Assembly (NCBI GenBank): GCA_963762085.1
Contig: CAVXJD010000007.1
Span: 62,001 to 126,000 of the forward strand
Origin: DASQGA01 sp963762085
Lineage (GTDB): Bacteria > Actinomycetota > Thermoleophilia > Gaiellales > Gaiellaceae
DNA: 64,000 bases
Reading direction: 5' to 3'
This document shows, one piece after another, positions 16,611-25,329 of the stretch (positions are counted from its first letter, which is position 1; each line of letters opens with the position of its first letter). Both the position numbers and the translations under genes were made by a program. Under the pieces are notes generated by a model. The model worked only from the letters and a program-made list of their open reading frames with translations. It was not told where the DNA came from and ran no database searches.

Positions 16611-17322
16611 AGCGTGTGTTCGTCACGAAGTAACGGCGCGAGAGCCGTCGCGGCTCCTGTAGCAAGCGGAAGACCCATTCGAGGCCGAGAGCCTGCAGGC
16701 GAGGAGGGGCCCGGCGAACATCGCCCGCTGTTACGTCAAGAGCTCCCCCCACGCCCATGATCACGGGGACGCCGAGCGAGCGTCCGTGCTCGGCGAGCCA
16801 GTACTCCTTCCGTGGAGAGCTCATGGCGACGAAGAGAAGGTCCGGAGCCGCGGTTTTGATTCGCTCGCAGATCGCTGCCGACTCGTCGTCCGAGAAGTAG
16901 CCATGGTGGGACCCGGCGATCGACAGCGCGGGATAGCGGTCGAGCAACCGCTCGATAGCACGTCCCAGGGTGTCCTGGGTCGCCCCGAGGAGATACACGC
17001 GAAGCTGTTCGCGCTCGGCCAGCGCGAACAGCTCCTCCATCAGGTCGATGCCGGCAACGCGCTCGGGCAGGGGATCGCGAAGCACGCGAGAGGCCCAGAC
17101 CACGGATTGGCCGTCCGCGGTCACGAGCTCGGACTGAGCCACGGCCTCCTGAAGGCGAGGGTCTGCGCGAAGGGAGACGATCTTCGCCGCGTTCAGCGCC
17201 ATGTGCTGCAGAGAGCCACGCTGCTGTACGGCTGTCCGACACAGGGCGACCGCTTCGTCCATCCTCACGCGATCGATCTCGCAGCCGAGCACGACCGCGC
17301 GGTCTCGGAGCTTACGGTTCAC
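16501..17322 (-). CDS. WecG/TagA/CpsF family glycosyltransferase
   Basis: 273 aa, start GTG at 17322, with four bases overlapping the end of the epimerase gene. Family hallmarks: VLGCEIDRVRMDEAV at the N-terminus, LNAAKIVSLRADPRL near residue 45, ADGQSVVWASRVL near 70 (conserved Asp), LLGATQDTLGRA near 115, PDLLFVAMSSPRKEYW near 170 and VIMGVGGALDVTAGDVRRAPP near 195. Relatives transfer N-acetylmannosamine from UDP-ManNAc onto undecaprenyl-PP-GlcNAc. The adjacent epimerase makes that donor, so the pair probably adds a ManNAc-type sugar. The C-terminal ~25 residues are Arg/Pro-rich and overlap the convergent GT4 gene. Confidence 0.9.
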   Translation of the reverse strand: MNRKLRDRAVVLGCEIDRVRMDEAVALCRTAVQQRGSLQHMALNAAKIVSLRADPRLQEAVAQSELVTADGQSVVWASRVLRDPLPERVAGIDLMEELFALAEREQLRVYLLGATQDTLGRAIERLLDRYPALSIAGSHHGYFSDDESAAICERIKTAAPDLLFVAMSSPRKEYWLAEHGRSLGVPVIMGVGGALDVTAGDVRRAPPRLQALGLEWVFRLLQEPRRLSRRYFVTNTRFILLVGRELLRRGLRGAARRGPPGTPPSTPRHIAPP

Positions 17323-18440
17323 GTCGCCACGGTCAGACGTTCGCCCCGCTCTCCCGTCACGGAAGCCGCCAAGATCGTGGCTGCCCGTTCGCCCGCATGG
17401 CCGTCCCAGAGATGGATCGGTGGCGGTGCGGCCGGTGGAGAGAGGCGGATGCCGGCCATCGCGCGCGGGTCGTCGCCCAGCAAGGTGTTTGTGCCTTCCG
17501 TCAGCGTGATCGGCCGTTCGGTGTTCGCGCGAAGCGTGTAGCAGGCGACACCGAGAGCCGACGCCTCTTCCTGGATCCCACCCGAGTCGGTTATCACTGC
17601 TCCGGCCGCCAGCTGGAGCGAGAGGAAGTCGAGGTAGCCGAGGGGATCAAGGCACTGAACCCCCGCGTTCGCGAGTCGTGCGATCGAACCGTCGACTTCG
17701 AGACGCTCGCGCGTCCGCGGATGAATCGGAAAGACGACCGCCATATGAGTCGCGAGCTGCGCAAGCGCCTCGACGATCGCGCCGAGCCTGGCCGGGTCGT
17801 CGACGTTCGACGGCCGGTGCAGTGTCACGAGTGCGTACTGAGCGGGCTCGACTCCTACTCGCGTCCACGCCTCCGCGGCGCGGGCGGCGTCCTCGAACCG
17901 GCGCAGCGAGTCGATCATCGTGTTGCCGACGTAGTGCACCCGGGTCGGATCGATCCCTTCGAGAGCCAGGTTGTCCGCTGCCTCCGGGCTGTGGGTGAAG
18001 AGGATCTCGCAGAGCTGATCGGTCAGGACGCGATTGATTTCCTCGGGCATCGTCCAGTCACGCGATCGAAGCCCCGACTCGATGTGAGCCAGCGGGATGA
18101 AGAGCTTTGCAGCGGCGAGCGCTCCTGCGAGCGTCGCGTTGACATCTCCGCTGACGACGACGAGGTCCGGTCGCTCCTCCAGGAAAACTCGCTCCACCTC
18201 GATCAGCGTCTTGCCGGTTTGCTCGGCGTGCGTCCCGGATCCGATGCCGAGAAAGCGATGCGGAGTCGGAAACCCGAGATCGTTGAGGATCTCGTCGGAG
18301 AGCGCCGCATCGTAGTGCTGGCCCGTGTGGACGACGAGCTGCTCGATCAGCTCATCGGCCTGGAGCGCCTCGATCACCGGCGCGGCCTTCACGAAGTTCG
18401 GCCGGGTACCGACGACGAACGCGATCGTCTTGCGGGTCAT
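17319..18440 (-). CDS. wecB: UDP-N-acetylglucosamine 2-epimerase (non-hydrolysing)
   Basis: 373 aa, ATG start, usual length for the family. It interconverts UDP-GlcNAc and UDP-ManNAc. Landmarks: FVVGTRPNFVKAAPVIEAL at residues 8-26, VVHTGQHYDAALS near 37, VVSGDVNATLAGALAA near 97, AHIESGLRSRDWTMPEEINR near 120 with the conserved His-Ile-Glu-Ser-Gly-Leu-Arg, and VITDSGGIQEEASALGV near residue 285. It feeds the neighbouring WecG/TagA transferase, with which it overlaps by 4 bp. Three bases separate it from the preceding GT4 gene. Confidence 0.95.
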   Translation of the reverse strand: MTRKTIAFVVGTRPNFVKAAPVIEALQADELIEQLVVHTGQHYDAALSDEILNDLGFPTPHRFLGIGSGTHAEQTGKTLIEVERVFLEERPDLVVVSGDVNATLAGALAAAKLFIPLAHIESGLRSRDWTMPEEINRVLTDQLCEILFTHSPEAADNLALEGIDPTRVHYVGNTMIDSLRRFEDAARAAEAWTRVGVEPAQYALVTLHRPSNVDDPARLGAIVEALAQLATHMAVVFPIHPRTRERLEVDGSIARLANAGVQCLDPLGYLDFLSLQLAAGAVITDSGGIQEEASALGVACYTLRANTERPITLTEGTNTLLGDDPRAMAGIRLSPPAAPPPIHLWDGHAGERAATILAASVTGERGERLTVAT

Positions 18441-18443
18441 CGA

Positions 18444-19535
18444 CTAGGTCGCCTCGAAGAGCTCGAGGTAGGAAGCCGCCGTGCGATCGATCCCGAAGAG
18501 GCGGGCAGCCCTCTCTTTGGCCTGCAGACCGTGCTCGTGCCGCTTCGTCTCGTCCGAGGCATATGTGCGGATCGCGGCCACGAGCCCCTCGACGTCACCG
18601 GGCTCGAAGAGCTCGCCCGTCTTCCCCTCGTCGACGACCTCCGGCAGCCCGCCGTTTCGGGACACGATCGCCGGCCGCGCGCAGGCCATCGCCTCGAGAG
18701 CGACCATGCCGAACGACTCAACCAACTGGTGAGAAGGCACGACTGCGATGTCCGCGGCGCGCCAGAACGACGGCATGTCGCCCAGCCAACCCGCGAATTC
18801 GACGCGCTCGGCGATGTCGAGGCTCGAAGCGAGGGCGGCAAGCGAGGCGCGGTCGGGTCCGTCCCCTGCGAGAACGAGCCGTATGTCTCCCTCCGTGACG
18901 AGGAGAGCCATCGCGCGAAGCAAGTCGTCGACGCCCTTGCCAGGGATCATCCTGCCTGCCCAGGCGATGCGAAACGAGCCATCTCGGGGCGATTCGGCGC
19001 CGTTCGACCCGTACCGCTCGTGGTCGATGCCGTTGTAGATCCGGACAAGCCGTCTTGCGTGCAGCCGCTCCCGCCGCAGGCGCTCGAGGAGGTAATCGGA
19101 GACAGCGACCTCCTGGTCGGGTGCCCAGAACCCAATGGCCCGGTCGGTCCTACGCAACACACGCGCTGCCGGTGGCAGTGCCGGAAGCTGCAACAGCCGG
19201 CCGTGATTGACGGCGACCAACCGCCCACGGTAGCCCCCGAATCTGAGCGCCGCCGGCAGATAGCCGGGGGAAGGCGACACGATTCCGTCAGGGCCGAGCT
19301 CTGAGGCTGCGCGGGCAAGCGTTCGAGGGTGCAGCAGGACACGGCTCCCGCGCGGGTGGCCGAGCGTCCGGTACGGAATACCTGACTCCTCCAGATTCTG
19401 CGCCAGCGGGTGCGGGTCCGTGACGAAGAGGAGGGAAGCTTCGTGCCCGCGTCGCCGCAGCTCCCGCACGAGCGAGGCCGTCACCGTCTGCGCTCCTCCG
19501 ATGCTGCCGCCCCAGAGGAGAAAGCCGAGGCGCAC
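18444..19535 (-). CDS. Glycosyltransferase family 4 (GT-B)
   Basis: 363 aa. It opens with RLGFLLWGGSIGGAQTVTASL (Gly-rich acceptor loop), with EVAVSDYLLERL near residue 142. The donor domain begins at FRIAWAGRMIPGKGVDDLLRAM near residue 185, and the E-x7-E motif lies in VVPSHQLVESFGMVALEAMAC near residue 270. It would transfer a sugar to the growing lipid-linked oligosaccharide. It starts directly after the GT2 gene (stop at 19536, start at 19535, no gap). Confidence 0.87.
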   Translation of the reverse strand: MRLGFLLWGGSIGGAQTVTASLVRELRRRGHEASLLFVTDPHPLAQNLEESGIPYRTLGHPRGSRVLLHPRTLARAASELGPDGIVSPSPGYLPAALRFGGYRGRLVAVNHGRLLQLPALPPAARVLRRTDRAIGFWAPDQEVAVSDYLLERLRRERLHARRLVRIYNGIDHERYGSNGAESPRDGSFRIAWAGRMIPGKGVDDLLRAMALLVTEGDIRLVLAGDGPDRASLAALASSLDIAERVEFAGWLGDMPSFWRAADIAVVPSHQLVESFGMVALEAMACARPAIVSRNGGLPEVVDEGKTGELFEPGDVEGLVAAIRTYASDETKRHEHGLQAKERAARLFGIDRTAASYLELFEAT

Positions 19536-20498
19536 CTAGGAGTTTCCCCGCAGGTGAGCGGCAGCGTCGGGACAGAACGTTCCGAGCGAACCCGACTCCA
19601 TGTCCGCCTGGCAATCGTCGACGAACGTGAGCAAAGCCTTGATTTGTCGGTCCTTCCGCTCGGCGCGGGAGCCGAGACCGGTTCGTGCCAGTCCTCCAAG
19701 CAGGGCACCCAGAAAGCGCCAGGTTGTTCGCGTGAGCATGGCCGCCCTCCGTGCTGTCCTCGGCCCGTGGCTGATGTGCAGGTACTGGATCCAGGCAAGG
19801 AAACGCCAGCCGAGCAGATCGATCCGCAGGTCGTCTCCATGCGAAGACCCGCTCACCGCGTGGGTCGCGACCAGTGAGGGGCTCGTCCGGATCGGCAAAT
19901 TTGCCTTCCGATAGCGAGCCGAAAGCTCCTTGTCCTCGTAGTAGAGAAAGAACCGGGGGTCGAAGCCGCCGAGACCCAGAAACTCCTCCTTGTCCACCAA
20001 CAGGAGCGCGCCCGGGATCCAGGAACGGCGAGCCGCGCCCGAGCTCCGGCCGGGGCCCCATTCCCGGGGCCGTAGCAGGCCGAAGGTCTGGCCCACATAC
20101 TCCTGCAGCCAGTGCCGCTCGCCTCGGAGGCTGTCCTCAAGAACCGAGTCTCGATCCGCACCCAGGTACCCACCCAGCAGGCCGAAGCCGGTCGGCGTCG
20201 AGCGATCGAGCTCGGCCGGGTCGGCCGACACGATCCGAACGTCAGGGTTCACGAAGAGCACCCGCGTGCCGGAGGCGTGGCGGGCTCCGGCATTGCACGC
20301 CCGGCCAAAGCCAACGTTCTCCTCCTGCTCGACGAGGCGGACGCCGCCGAAGGAGCGGACGATTGCCCGTGTGTCGTCGTCCGAGGCGTTGTCAACGGCG
20401 ACGATCTCCGCCTCGGGCAACTGGGCTCGAACCGATGCAAGCGCACCCTCGATACAGCGGTCGGACCGGTAGGTCACGATCACGACGGAGAGACTCAA
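19536..20498 (-). CDS. Glycosyltransferase family 2 (rhamnosyltransferase-like)
   Basis: About 320 aa from the TTG at 20498, which overlaps the TGA of the polymerase gene (TTGA); the open frame extends upstream but the extra sequence is not family-like. GT-A core: SVVIVTYRSDRCIEGAL at residues 4-20, IVAVDNASDDDT near 42, GFGRACNAGARHASGTRVLF near 75, VNPDVRI as the DXD-equivalent, and FLGLGGFDPRFFLYYEDKEL near 190 with the catalytic Glu-Asp. This pattern matches dTDP-rhamnosyl transferases and related inverting enzymes. The C-terminal region has amphipathic or hydrophobic helices (RRAAMLTRTTWRFLGALLG) that may contact the membrane. Confidence 0.86.
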   Translation of the reverse strand: MSLSVVIVTYRSDRCIEGALASVRAQLPEAEIVAVDNASDDDTRAIVRSFGGVRLVEQEENVGFGRACNAGARHASGTRVLFVNPDVRIVSADPAELDRSTPTGFGLLGGYLGADRDSVLEDSLRGERHWLQEYVGQTFGLLRPREWGPGRSSGAARRSWIPGALLLVDKEEFLGLGGFDPRFFLYYEDKELSARYRKANLPIRTSPSLVATHAVSGSSHGDDLRIDLLGWRFLAWIQYLHISHGPRTARRAAMLTRTTWRFLGALLGGLARTGLGSRAERKDRQIKALLTFVDDCQADMESGSLGTFCPDAAAHLRGNS

Positions 20499-22049
20499 GT
20501 CCTCGCGCCGAGCCCGCTTCCGCCGGGCTGGGGCGGGAGACTCGCGACCGACACGGCGGTGACGAGTGCAACCGCCGTCAGCATGAGGCCCTGCACGCTG
20601 AAGAGGGTCACGAGCGAGATGGACGCGACAGCGACGCCGAACAGCCAGCCGCTGGCCCCAAAGATGAGGCCGTCCCACTCGCTACTCCCCATGCGCTTGC
20701 GCCGCACGAGAAAGAGAATCGTCCCGAGGACGGGGAGGTAGAGCAGCACAGTGCCTACCGCCCCGATCGTCGTGATCCCGTTCAGCACTCCGACGTCCCC
20801 GTTTCGGATCGATCCGCTCGGCAAGCCGGAAACGAACCGGTCGTCGGGGTGCCAGAAGCCGACCCCCACCGGCCAGCGGTTACCCACGACGTCGAGCATC
20901 TTCGATTGGACGTTGTAGCGGTAGCCGAACGTCCCGCTCCGCGCCTGGATTTCCTCGATGCCAGACTCGGCTCGCATGGCAAAGACCTGCGCCGCCGACT
21001 GTGAATTCTCGTTTGTGGGATGCACGAGTCCGAGCACTGGAACCAGCGCTGCGAGGAGAACAAGTGCCGGCACGACCTTGCGGGCCACCACCAGCGGCGC
21101 AGGGGCCCGGAAGAGCGCAATTGCTATGAGCACGAGGAAACCGGCCACGATCGACGCGTAGGAAGCACGCGAGAACTGAACAAGAGCTCCTACCGTCAGG
21201 AGGACGAAGAGCATCGACGCGGCGAGGCGCAGCCGGGAGGACCGGGCGAGAATCGCGGTCCCGGCGGCGACGAGCGCTCCCAGGATGACGACGTCCCCCA
21301 TGTAGGCATAGATCCGCGTCAGGCCCTCGAGCTCGTTCGTCAGCGTCGGGTTGATCACCACGGAGAGATCGACGGCGGCCGCAACCGAAGGAAAGAGCGA
21401 TGTCGATCGATCTGCGCGACGCGAAGATCACCGCCGCTGCTCCAAGCATTGCGATCAGCATGACGATGTCCTTTCGGCGGCGAAGCGCGACCGGCAGGAG
21501 CGGAAGGAGCAGCCCGAAGTAGAGGAAGTCGCGTCCGAAAAGGGCGGCGTGAAGCGGTGAGATGTCGGAGAAGAACACGCTGCGAGCGAGCGTCACGAGC
21601 CACCAGGCCAGGAACACGAAGGCCCAGGTTCTCGTCAGCCCCAGCCAGCGGCTGTCCACCAGCGGGGCGGCGGGGGTCGTGAAGTGCCAGAAGACGAGGG
21701 CACCGATCAGAAACGCGACCAGGAGGTCGCTCGGCCGGAACGACCCGGGCACCGCCAGTGCCTCGAGATCGAGCCCTGGAATGCCGTTGAACACCCCGAG
21801 CACGATCACCCCCACAAGTGCGCCTCGACTGACGGCCGCGATGCCGACCAGGACGGACAGCCCGATCCCCGGCAAGACGAGCTCGCTCCAGCGAGGGTCG
21901 AGCACGGCTGACCCGGCGAGGAGCGAGAGGGCGAGGACGCCTAGCCCGACCAATGCAGACTGAAAACGCTCGCCGGCGAGGAACCGACCGACTGCCGGCC
22001 TGACCGTGGGAGAGCGGCGGCCGAAGACGCCCGGGGTTCCCGCCGTCAC
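20495..22049 (-). pseudogene. O-antigen ligase/polymerase gene interrupted by a single frameshift
   Basis: The N-terminal part reads from a GTG at 22049 (overlapping the upstream stop as GTGA) through about eight hydrophobic helices to roughly 21420. The C-terminal part reads in a different frame from about 21420 to the stop at 20495. The joined product would be ~517 aa with ~12 helices, typical of the O-antigen ligase family; the second half includes LINPTL-like VVINPTLTNELEGLTRIYAY and the loop DDRFVSGLPSGSIRNGDVG. The shift corresponds to one extra base between about 21361 and 21440. Both halves keep normal codon use and their NTGA couplings to neighbours, so an assembly error, or a very recent mutation, is more likely than an old pseudogene. 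Expected role: polymerising or ligating the repeat unit. Confidence 0.75.
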
Positions 22050-23230
22050 GAGTTGGCCCCTCGCGCACGCTCTTCGATTACGTCGGCGTAGATCCGGTGC
22101 ATGAAACGCGCGTGCTCGGCGATGCTGAAGCGGGCCGCGACCTCACGGCCGCGCTCACCCATTTCCCGCCTCCCCGTGTGATCCTCGAGGAGCGACGTGA
22201 TCGCACCTGCCAGCGTCGTCCTCGAGGAGTCCCCGATCACGACGCCCGCGCCCGTGCGCGCGATCTCACGGGCGGAGCCCGCAACGTCGGTGGTCACAAC
22301 CGGAACGCCGGCCGCCATCGCCTCGATCACGGCCGTGCCCCAGACGTCCTGGCGGGTCGGAAGAACGAAGATGTCCGCCTCCGAGTAGTAGGGCTCCGGG
22401 TTGTCGGTCGATCCTGCGAAATGAACGCGCCCGGCCACACCAGCCCGCTCGGCGGCCGATCGGTACGCACCGGCTTCGCCGTCCCCGACCACCACGAGGT
22501 GGGCGTTCGGGCTCACCGAAGCCATCGCCTCGACCGCCGCTCCGAGTCCCTTTCGCTCGAAGTCATGACCGACGAAGAGCAGGATCTGCTCATCCTTTTC
22601 GAGGCCGAAGCGCGCTCGCGCGTTGGTGTGGCCGTTCGAGCTCCCCTGCGGGAGCTCGATCGGGGGCGGGAAGACCTCAATACGGTCGGAAGGAACGCCG
22701 TGAACTTGCTCGAGATCGGCGCGTACGAGATCCGCGACGGCCACGGCGCGGAAGTAGTGGCCGGGCCGAAACTGGAGGCGTTGGGTCGCGCGTGCGACGC
22801 CCTGCGCGGGATGGAGAAAGTGAGCGACGCGGGCACGTGGGCGAGCGGCGCGATAGTTCCGTCCTGCAAGCTCGGGCCAGCGGCGCTGCATGGCGGCCGG
22901 GACCGCCTGCACCCGGACCACGTCGTGCTCCCAGGCCGCGGTTCCGGCAACATCGATCACGTCGTAGCGCGCTCGGTGCTCGCGCAGCAAGCGAGTCGCC
23001 TTCCACGCGAAGGACCCACATTCGACCCCATAGCCCACGCGGCCCTGCGACTGGAGTGTCGGTCGAACGTCATGAAACGCGACTCCTGGAGGCTCGACTC
23101 CGCGCGTCTCCGGGTTCGTATAGCAGTGGACCTCGACGCCTTCGTCGACCAGTCCGCGGGCCAGATGGACGCGCTCGCGCGGCAGGCTTCCTTCGAGGTG
23201 AAAGTCGTGGAAGACGACCGCTACGCGCAT
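22046..23230 (-). CDS. Glycosyltransferase family 4 (GT-B)
   Basis: 394 aa. It begins RVAVVFHDFHLEGSLPRERVHLA. The acceptor domain includes YDVIDVAGTAAWEHDVV near residue 90. The donor domain starts at QILLFVGHDFERKGLGAAVEAM near residue 212 and has DIFVLPTRQDVWGTAVIEAMA near residue 290 with the E-x7-type Glu. It overlaps the next upstream gene by 10 bp and its stop overlaps the start of the polymerase gene. Sugar specificity cannot be read. Confidence 0.86.
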   Translation of the reverse strand: MRVAVVFHDFHLEGSLPRERVHLARGLVDEGVEVHCYTNPETRGVEPPGVAFHDVRPTLQSQGRVGYGVECGSFAWKATRLLREHRARYDVIDVAGTAAWEHDVVRVQAVPAAMQRRWPELAGRNYRAARPRARVAHFLHPAQGVARATQRLQFRPGHYFRAVAVADLVRADLEQVHGVPSDRIEVFPPPIELPQGSSNGHTNARARFGLEKDEQILLFVGHDFERKGLGAAVEAMASVSPNAHLVVVGDGEAGAYRSAAERAGVAGRVHFAGSTDNPEPYYSEADIFVLPTRQDVWGTAVIEAMAAGVPVVTTDVAGSAREIARTGAGVVIGDSSRTTLAGAITSLLEDHTGRREMGERGREVAARFSIAEHARFMHRIYADVIEERARGANS

Positions 23231-24351
23231 CGGACGAGCTCCGGTTCGTGCTCCGAGTAGATCGTGCGCCAGCGCTCGGCGACGATGTCCGCCGAGGCGA
23301 GCTCCTGAACGCGTGCTCGTGCCTGCTCCCCGAGCCGCTTTCGAAGGCGCGTGTCCGAGGTCAGCCGCCGCAACGCATCGGTGAGCTCGCCCGCCCGTGC
23401 CGGTTGGATCAAGAGCCCGCTCTCTCCGTCTTCGATCACATCCGGAATCCCGCCGACACGCGTCGCGACGACGGGAAGCCCGAAGGCCATCGCTTCGAGC
23501 AGGGCCATGGGCAACCCCTCACTCCGTGAGGGCAGAACGAAGACGTGCGAGCGCTCGTAAAGGTTTCGCAGCGCCGGAGTATCGAGGACTCCGTGGAAGC
23601 GGACGAACTCAGTCAGACCGGATTCACGAACGTGCGAGCGCAGCGCCGCCTCTTCGCCGCGGAACTCCTCCTTGCCGGCAAAGTCGAGCTCGATCGACAC
23701 TCCTTCGCGCCGAAGCTCGGCGACCGCGTCGACCAGCTCCGTCGCTCCTTTTCGTCTCCCGTAGGTGCCGACGAAAAGTGCTCGGCAGACAGCGCCCTGA
23801 CGCGGGGTCGGAGTCACCGGGCCTTCGAGGCGAACCGGGTTGAAGACCACGCTCGCTTCGACTCCAAGGCGTCGCAGGGCCGTCCGCGAGCTGGGAGCAA
23901 GGGCCACGGTTTCGACACTGAGGCGGGCGATTGACCGTAAGGCCAGAGCCCGCACCCGATGTTCGCTTCCCGTGAGGTCGGCCCCATGCACATGTGCAAT
24001 CACGCGGCGGCCGGATGCGCGCGCGAGAGCAACAAACACGAGGTCGCGGAGCACGCCGGTCGACGAGTAGGAGACGCAGACGTGAACAAGGTCCGGCGCC
24101 GTGCGCAGCCACAGAGCGAATCGAGCGAGAAGGCGAACCTGCCGTAGGGCCGGCGCCACCTGGAGCCGGCCTCCTGCCTCCGCCTCGGGAGGGCGCCAGA
24201 GGTCGAAAGGCTCGTACCGGCATCCGATCGAGCGCTCGTGCTCGACCAACCAGGCGGCGAAGCTGGCGACACCACCGACCTGAGGCGGTAGCGGAGCCAC
24301 GAGACCGATCCGCCGCGTGTCCTCGTTGCCCGACGGATTCACGGCCTCCAC
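23221..24351 (-). CDS. Glycosyltransferase family 4 (GT-B)
   Basis: 376 aa. Acceptor-side loop GLVAPLPPQVGGVASFAAWL near residue 16, HVCVSYSSTGVLRDLV near 90, and VIAHVHGADL near 118 with the conserved His. Donor domain: CRALFVGTYGRRKGATELVDAV near residue 195 and SHVFVLPSRSEGLPMALLEAM near 275 with the E-x7-E motif, followed by GLPVVATRVGGIPDVIEDGESG. It overlaps genes on both sides (13 bp with the upstream GT2, 10 bp with the downstream GT4), so the block is tightly coupled. Confidence 0.88.
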   Translation of the reverse strand: MEAVNPSGNEDTRRIGLVAPLPPQVGGVASFAAWLVEHERSIGCRYEPFDLWRPPEAEAGGRLQVAPALRQVRLLARFALWLRTAPDLVHVCVSYSSTGVLRDLVFVALARASGRRVIAHVHGADLTGSEHRVRALALRSIARLSVETVALAPSSRTALRRLGVEASVVFNPVRLEGPVTPTPRQGAVCRALFVGTYGRRKGATELVDAVAELRREGVSIELDFAGKEEFRGEEAALRSHVRESGLTEFVRFHGVLDTPALRNLYERSHVFVLPSRSEGLPMALLEAMAFGLPVVATRVGGIPDVIEDGESGLLIQPARAGELTDALRRLTSDTRLRKRLGEQARARVQELASADIVAERWRTIYSEHEPELVRCA

Positions 24352-25322
24352 CTCCCCGTCTGCTCCCTCAACGCCCCACCGACCATCGCAAGCCCATACG
24401 ACATGCCGAGGCGAGCGACGACACGCTCCGACGAGTCGAGGCGAACGACTCCTAGAAAGAATCGGGCACTGCTCCTCAGGACTCGGACAAGGCCCCGTCG
24501 AAGGGCATGGGGCGCCATGGCATCCTCTCGCGCATGGAGGCGCATCACGCGCCGGAAGTAGTCGACGGTCAGGCGCTCACGCCGGATGTAGTGCGAGACC
24601 TGGACGCTCGGCTCGTACCAGACCTCCAGGCCGCGAGCGACAAGTCGCTCCTGCAGCTCTTCCTCCTCGCCGCGTCCATGCGGCTCGTCCGGCCTTGTGC
24701 CACGGTCGGGGTCGAAGCCTCCCGCTTCGACGATCGCCGATTTGCGCATGCTCATGTTGCCTCCCCAGGCGAATCGAGGCTGCGGCCGATCGCCCAGCTT
24801 CCGCCCGAGGACCAGGGGCTGGTCTCCCAGGTCCAGCAAACTCACAACGCCTGCGAGGTGGTCGTGGAGCCACGGCGGCCGCCCGCCGTTCCACACAGGA
24901 AGCATGGGGCCGCCGACGACCGCGAGGCGCTCGGGAGCCGATGCCCAGACGCGGCGATACCCGTCGACCCAGCCTGGATGCACGGTTTCGTCGTCATCGA
25001 GGAAGCAAATGAACGGCGAACGAGCCGCCGCGACGATCACGTTCCGCGCCTCGGAGATGCCGCCGCGATACTTCACGAGCACCTGGACCGAGGGCGCAAT
25101 GCTGGCCATGGTTTCCTCGAGGCGCTCCGGCGCGGACTCGTCCTCCCCGGTGTAGACGAGCAGGAACTCGTCGCGTGGACCGAGCTGGCCGGCCACTGAC
25201 TCGACCGCGAGCCGCGCCTGGTCGCCGCCGGACCGAGTTGCCATCGCGACACAAAGAGGCGGGCCATCCTGGCCGAGCCTTGTCTGAGGGGCCGTCGCCA
25301 CTTCGCGCTCGCGAGCGTCCAT
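24339..25322 (-). CDS. Glycosyltransferase family 2
   Basis: 327 aa, ATG start. GT-A fold with CVAMATRSGGDQARLAVESV near residue 24, a DEFLLVYTG strand, GGISEARNVIVAAARSPFI near residue 85 and the metal-binding CFLDDDETVHPGWV near residue 106. The later segment RFAWGGNMSMRKSAIVEAGG near residue 190 and EEEELQERLVARG near 220 complete the pattern. The last ~90 residues form hydrophobic or basic helices. First glycosyltransferase after the priming enzyme gene (7 bp gap), so it may add the second sugar. Confidence 0.86.
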   Translation of the reverse strand: MDAREREVATAPQTRLGQDGPPLCVAMATRSGGDQARLAVESVAGQLGPRDEFLLVYTGEDESAPERLEETMASIAPSVQVLVKYRGGISEARNVIVAAARSPFICFLDDDETVHPGWVDGYRRVWASAPERLAVVGGPMLPVWNGGRPPWLHDHLAGVVSLLDLGDQPLVLGRKLGDRPQPRFAWGGNMSMRKSAIVEAGGFDPDRGTRPDEPHGRGEEEELQERLVARGLEVWYEPSVQVSHYIRRERLTVDYFRRVMRLHAREDAMAPHALRRGLVRVLRSSARFFLGVVRLDSSERVVARLGMSYGLAMVGGALREQTGRWRP

Positions 25323-25329
25323 GGGGGTC

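Noticed and set aside
17397..19304. 635-codon rightward open frame opposite wecB and the GT4 gene
   Set aside because: Both opposite-strand genes have clear family motifs; this frame has none and arises from the codon bias of the real genes.
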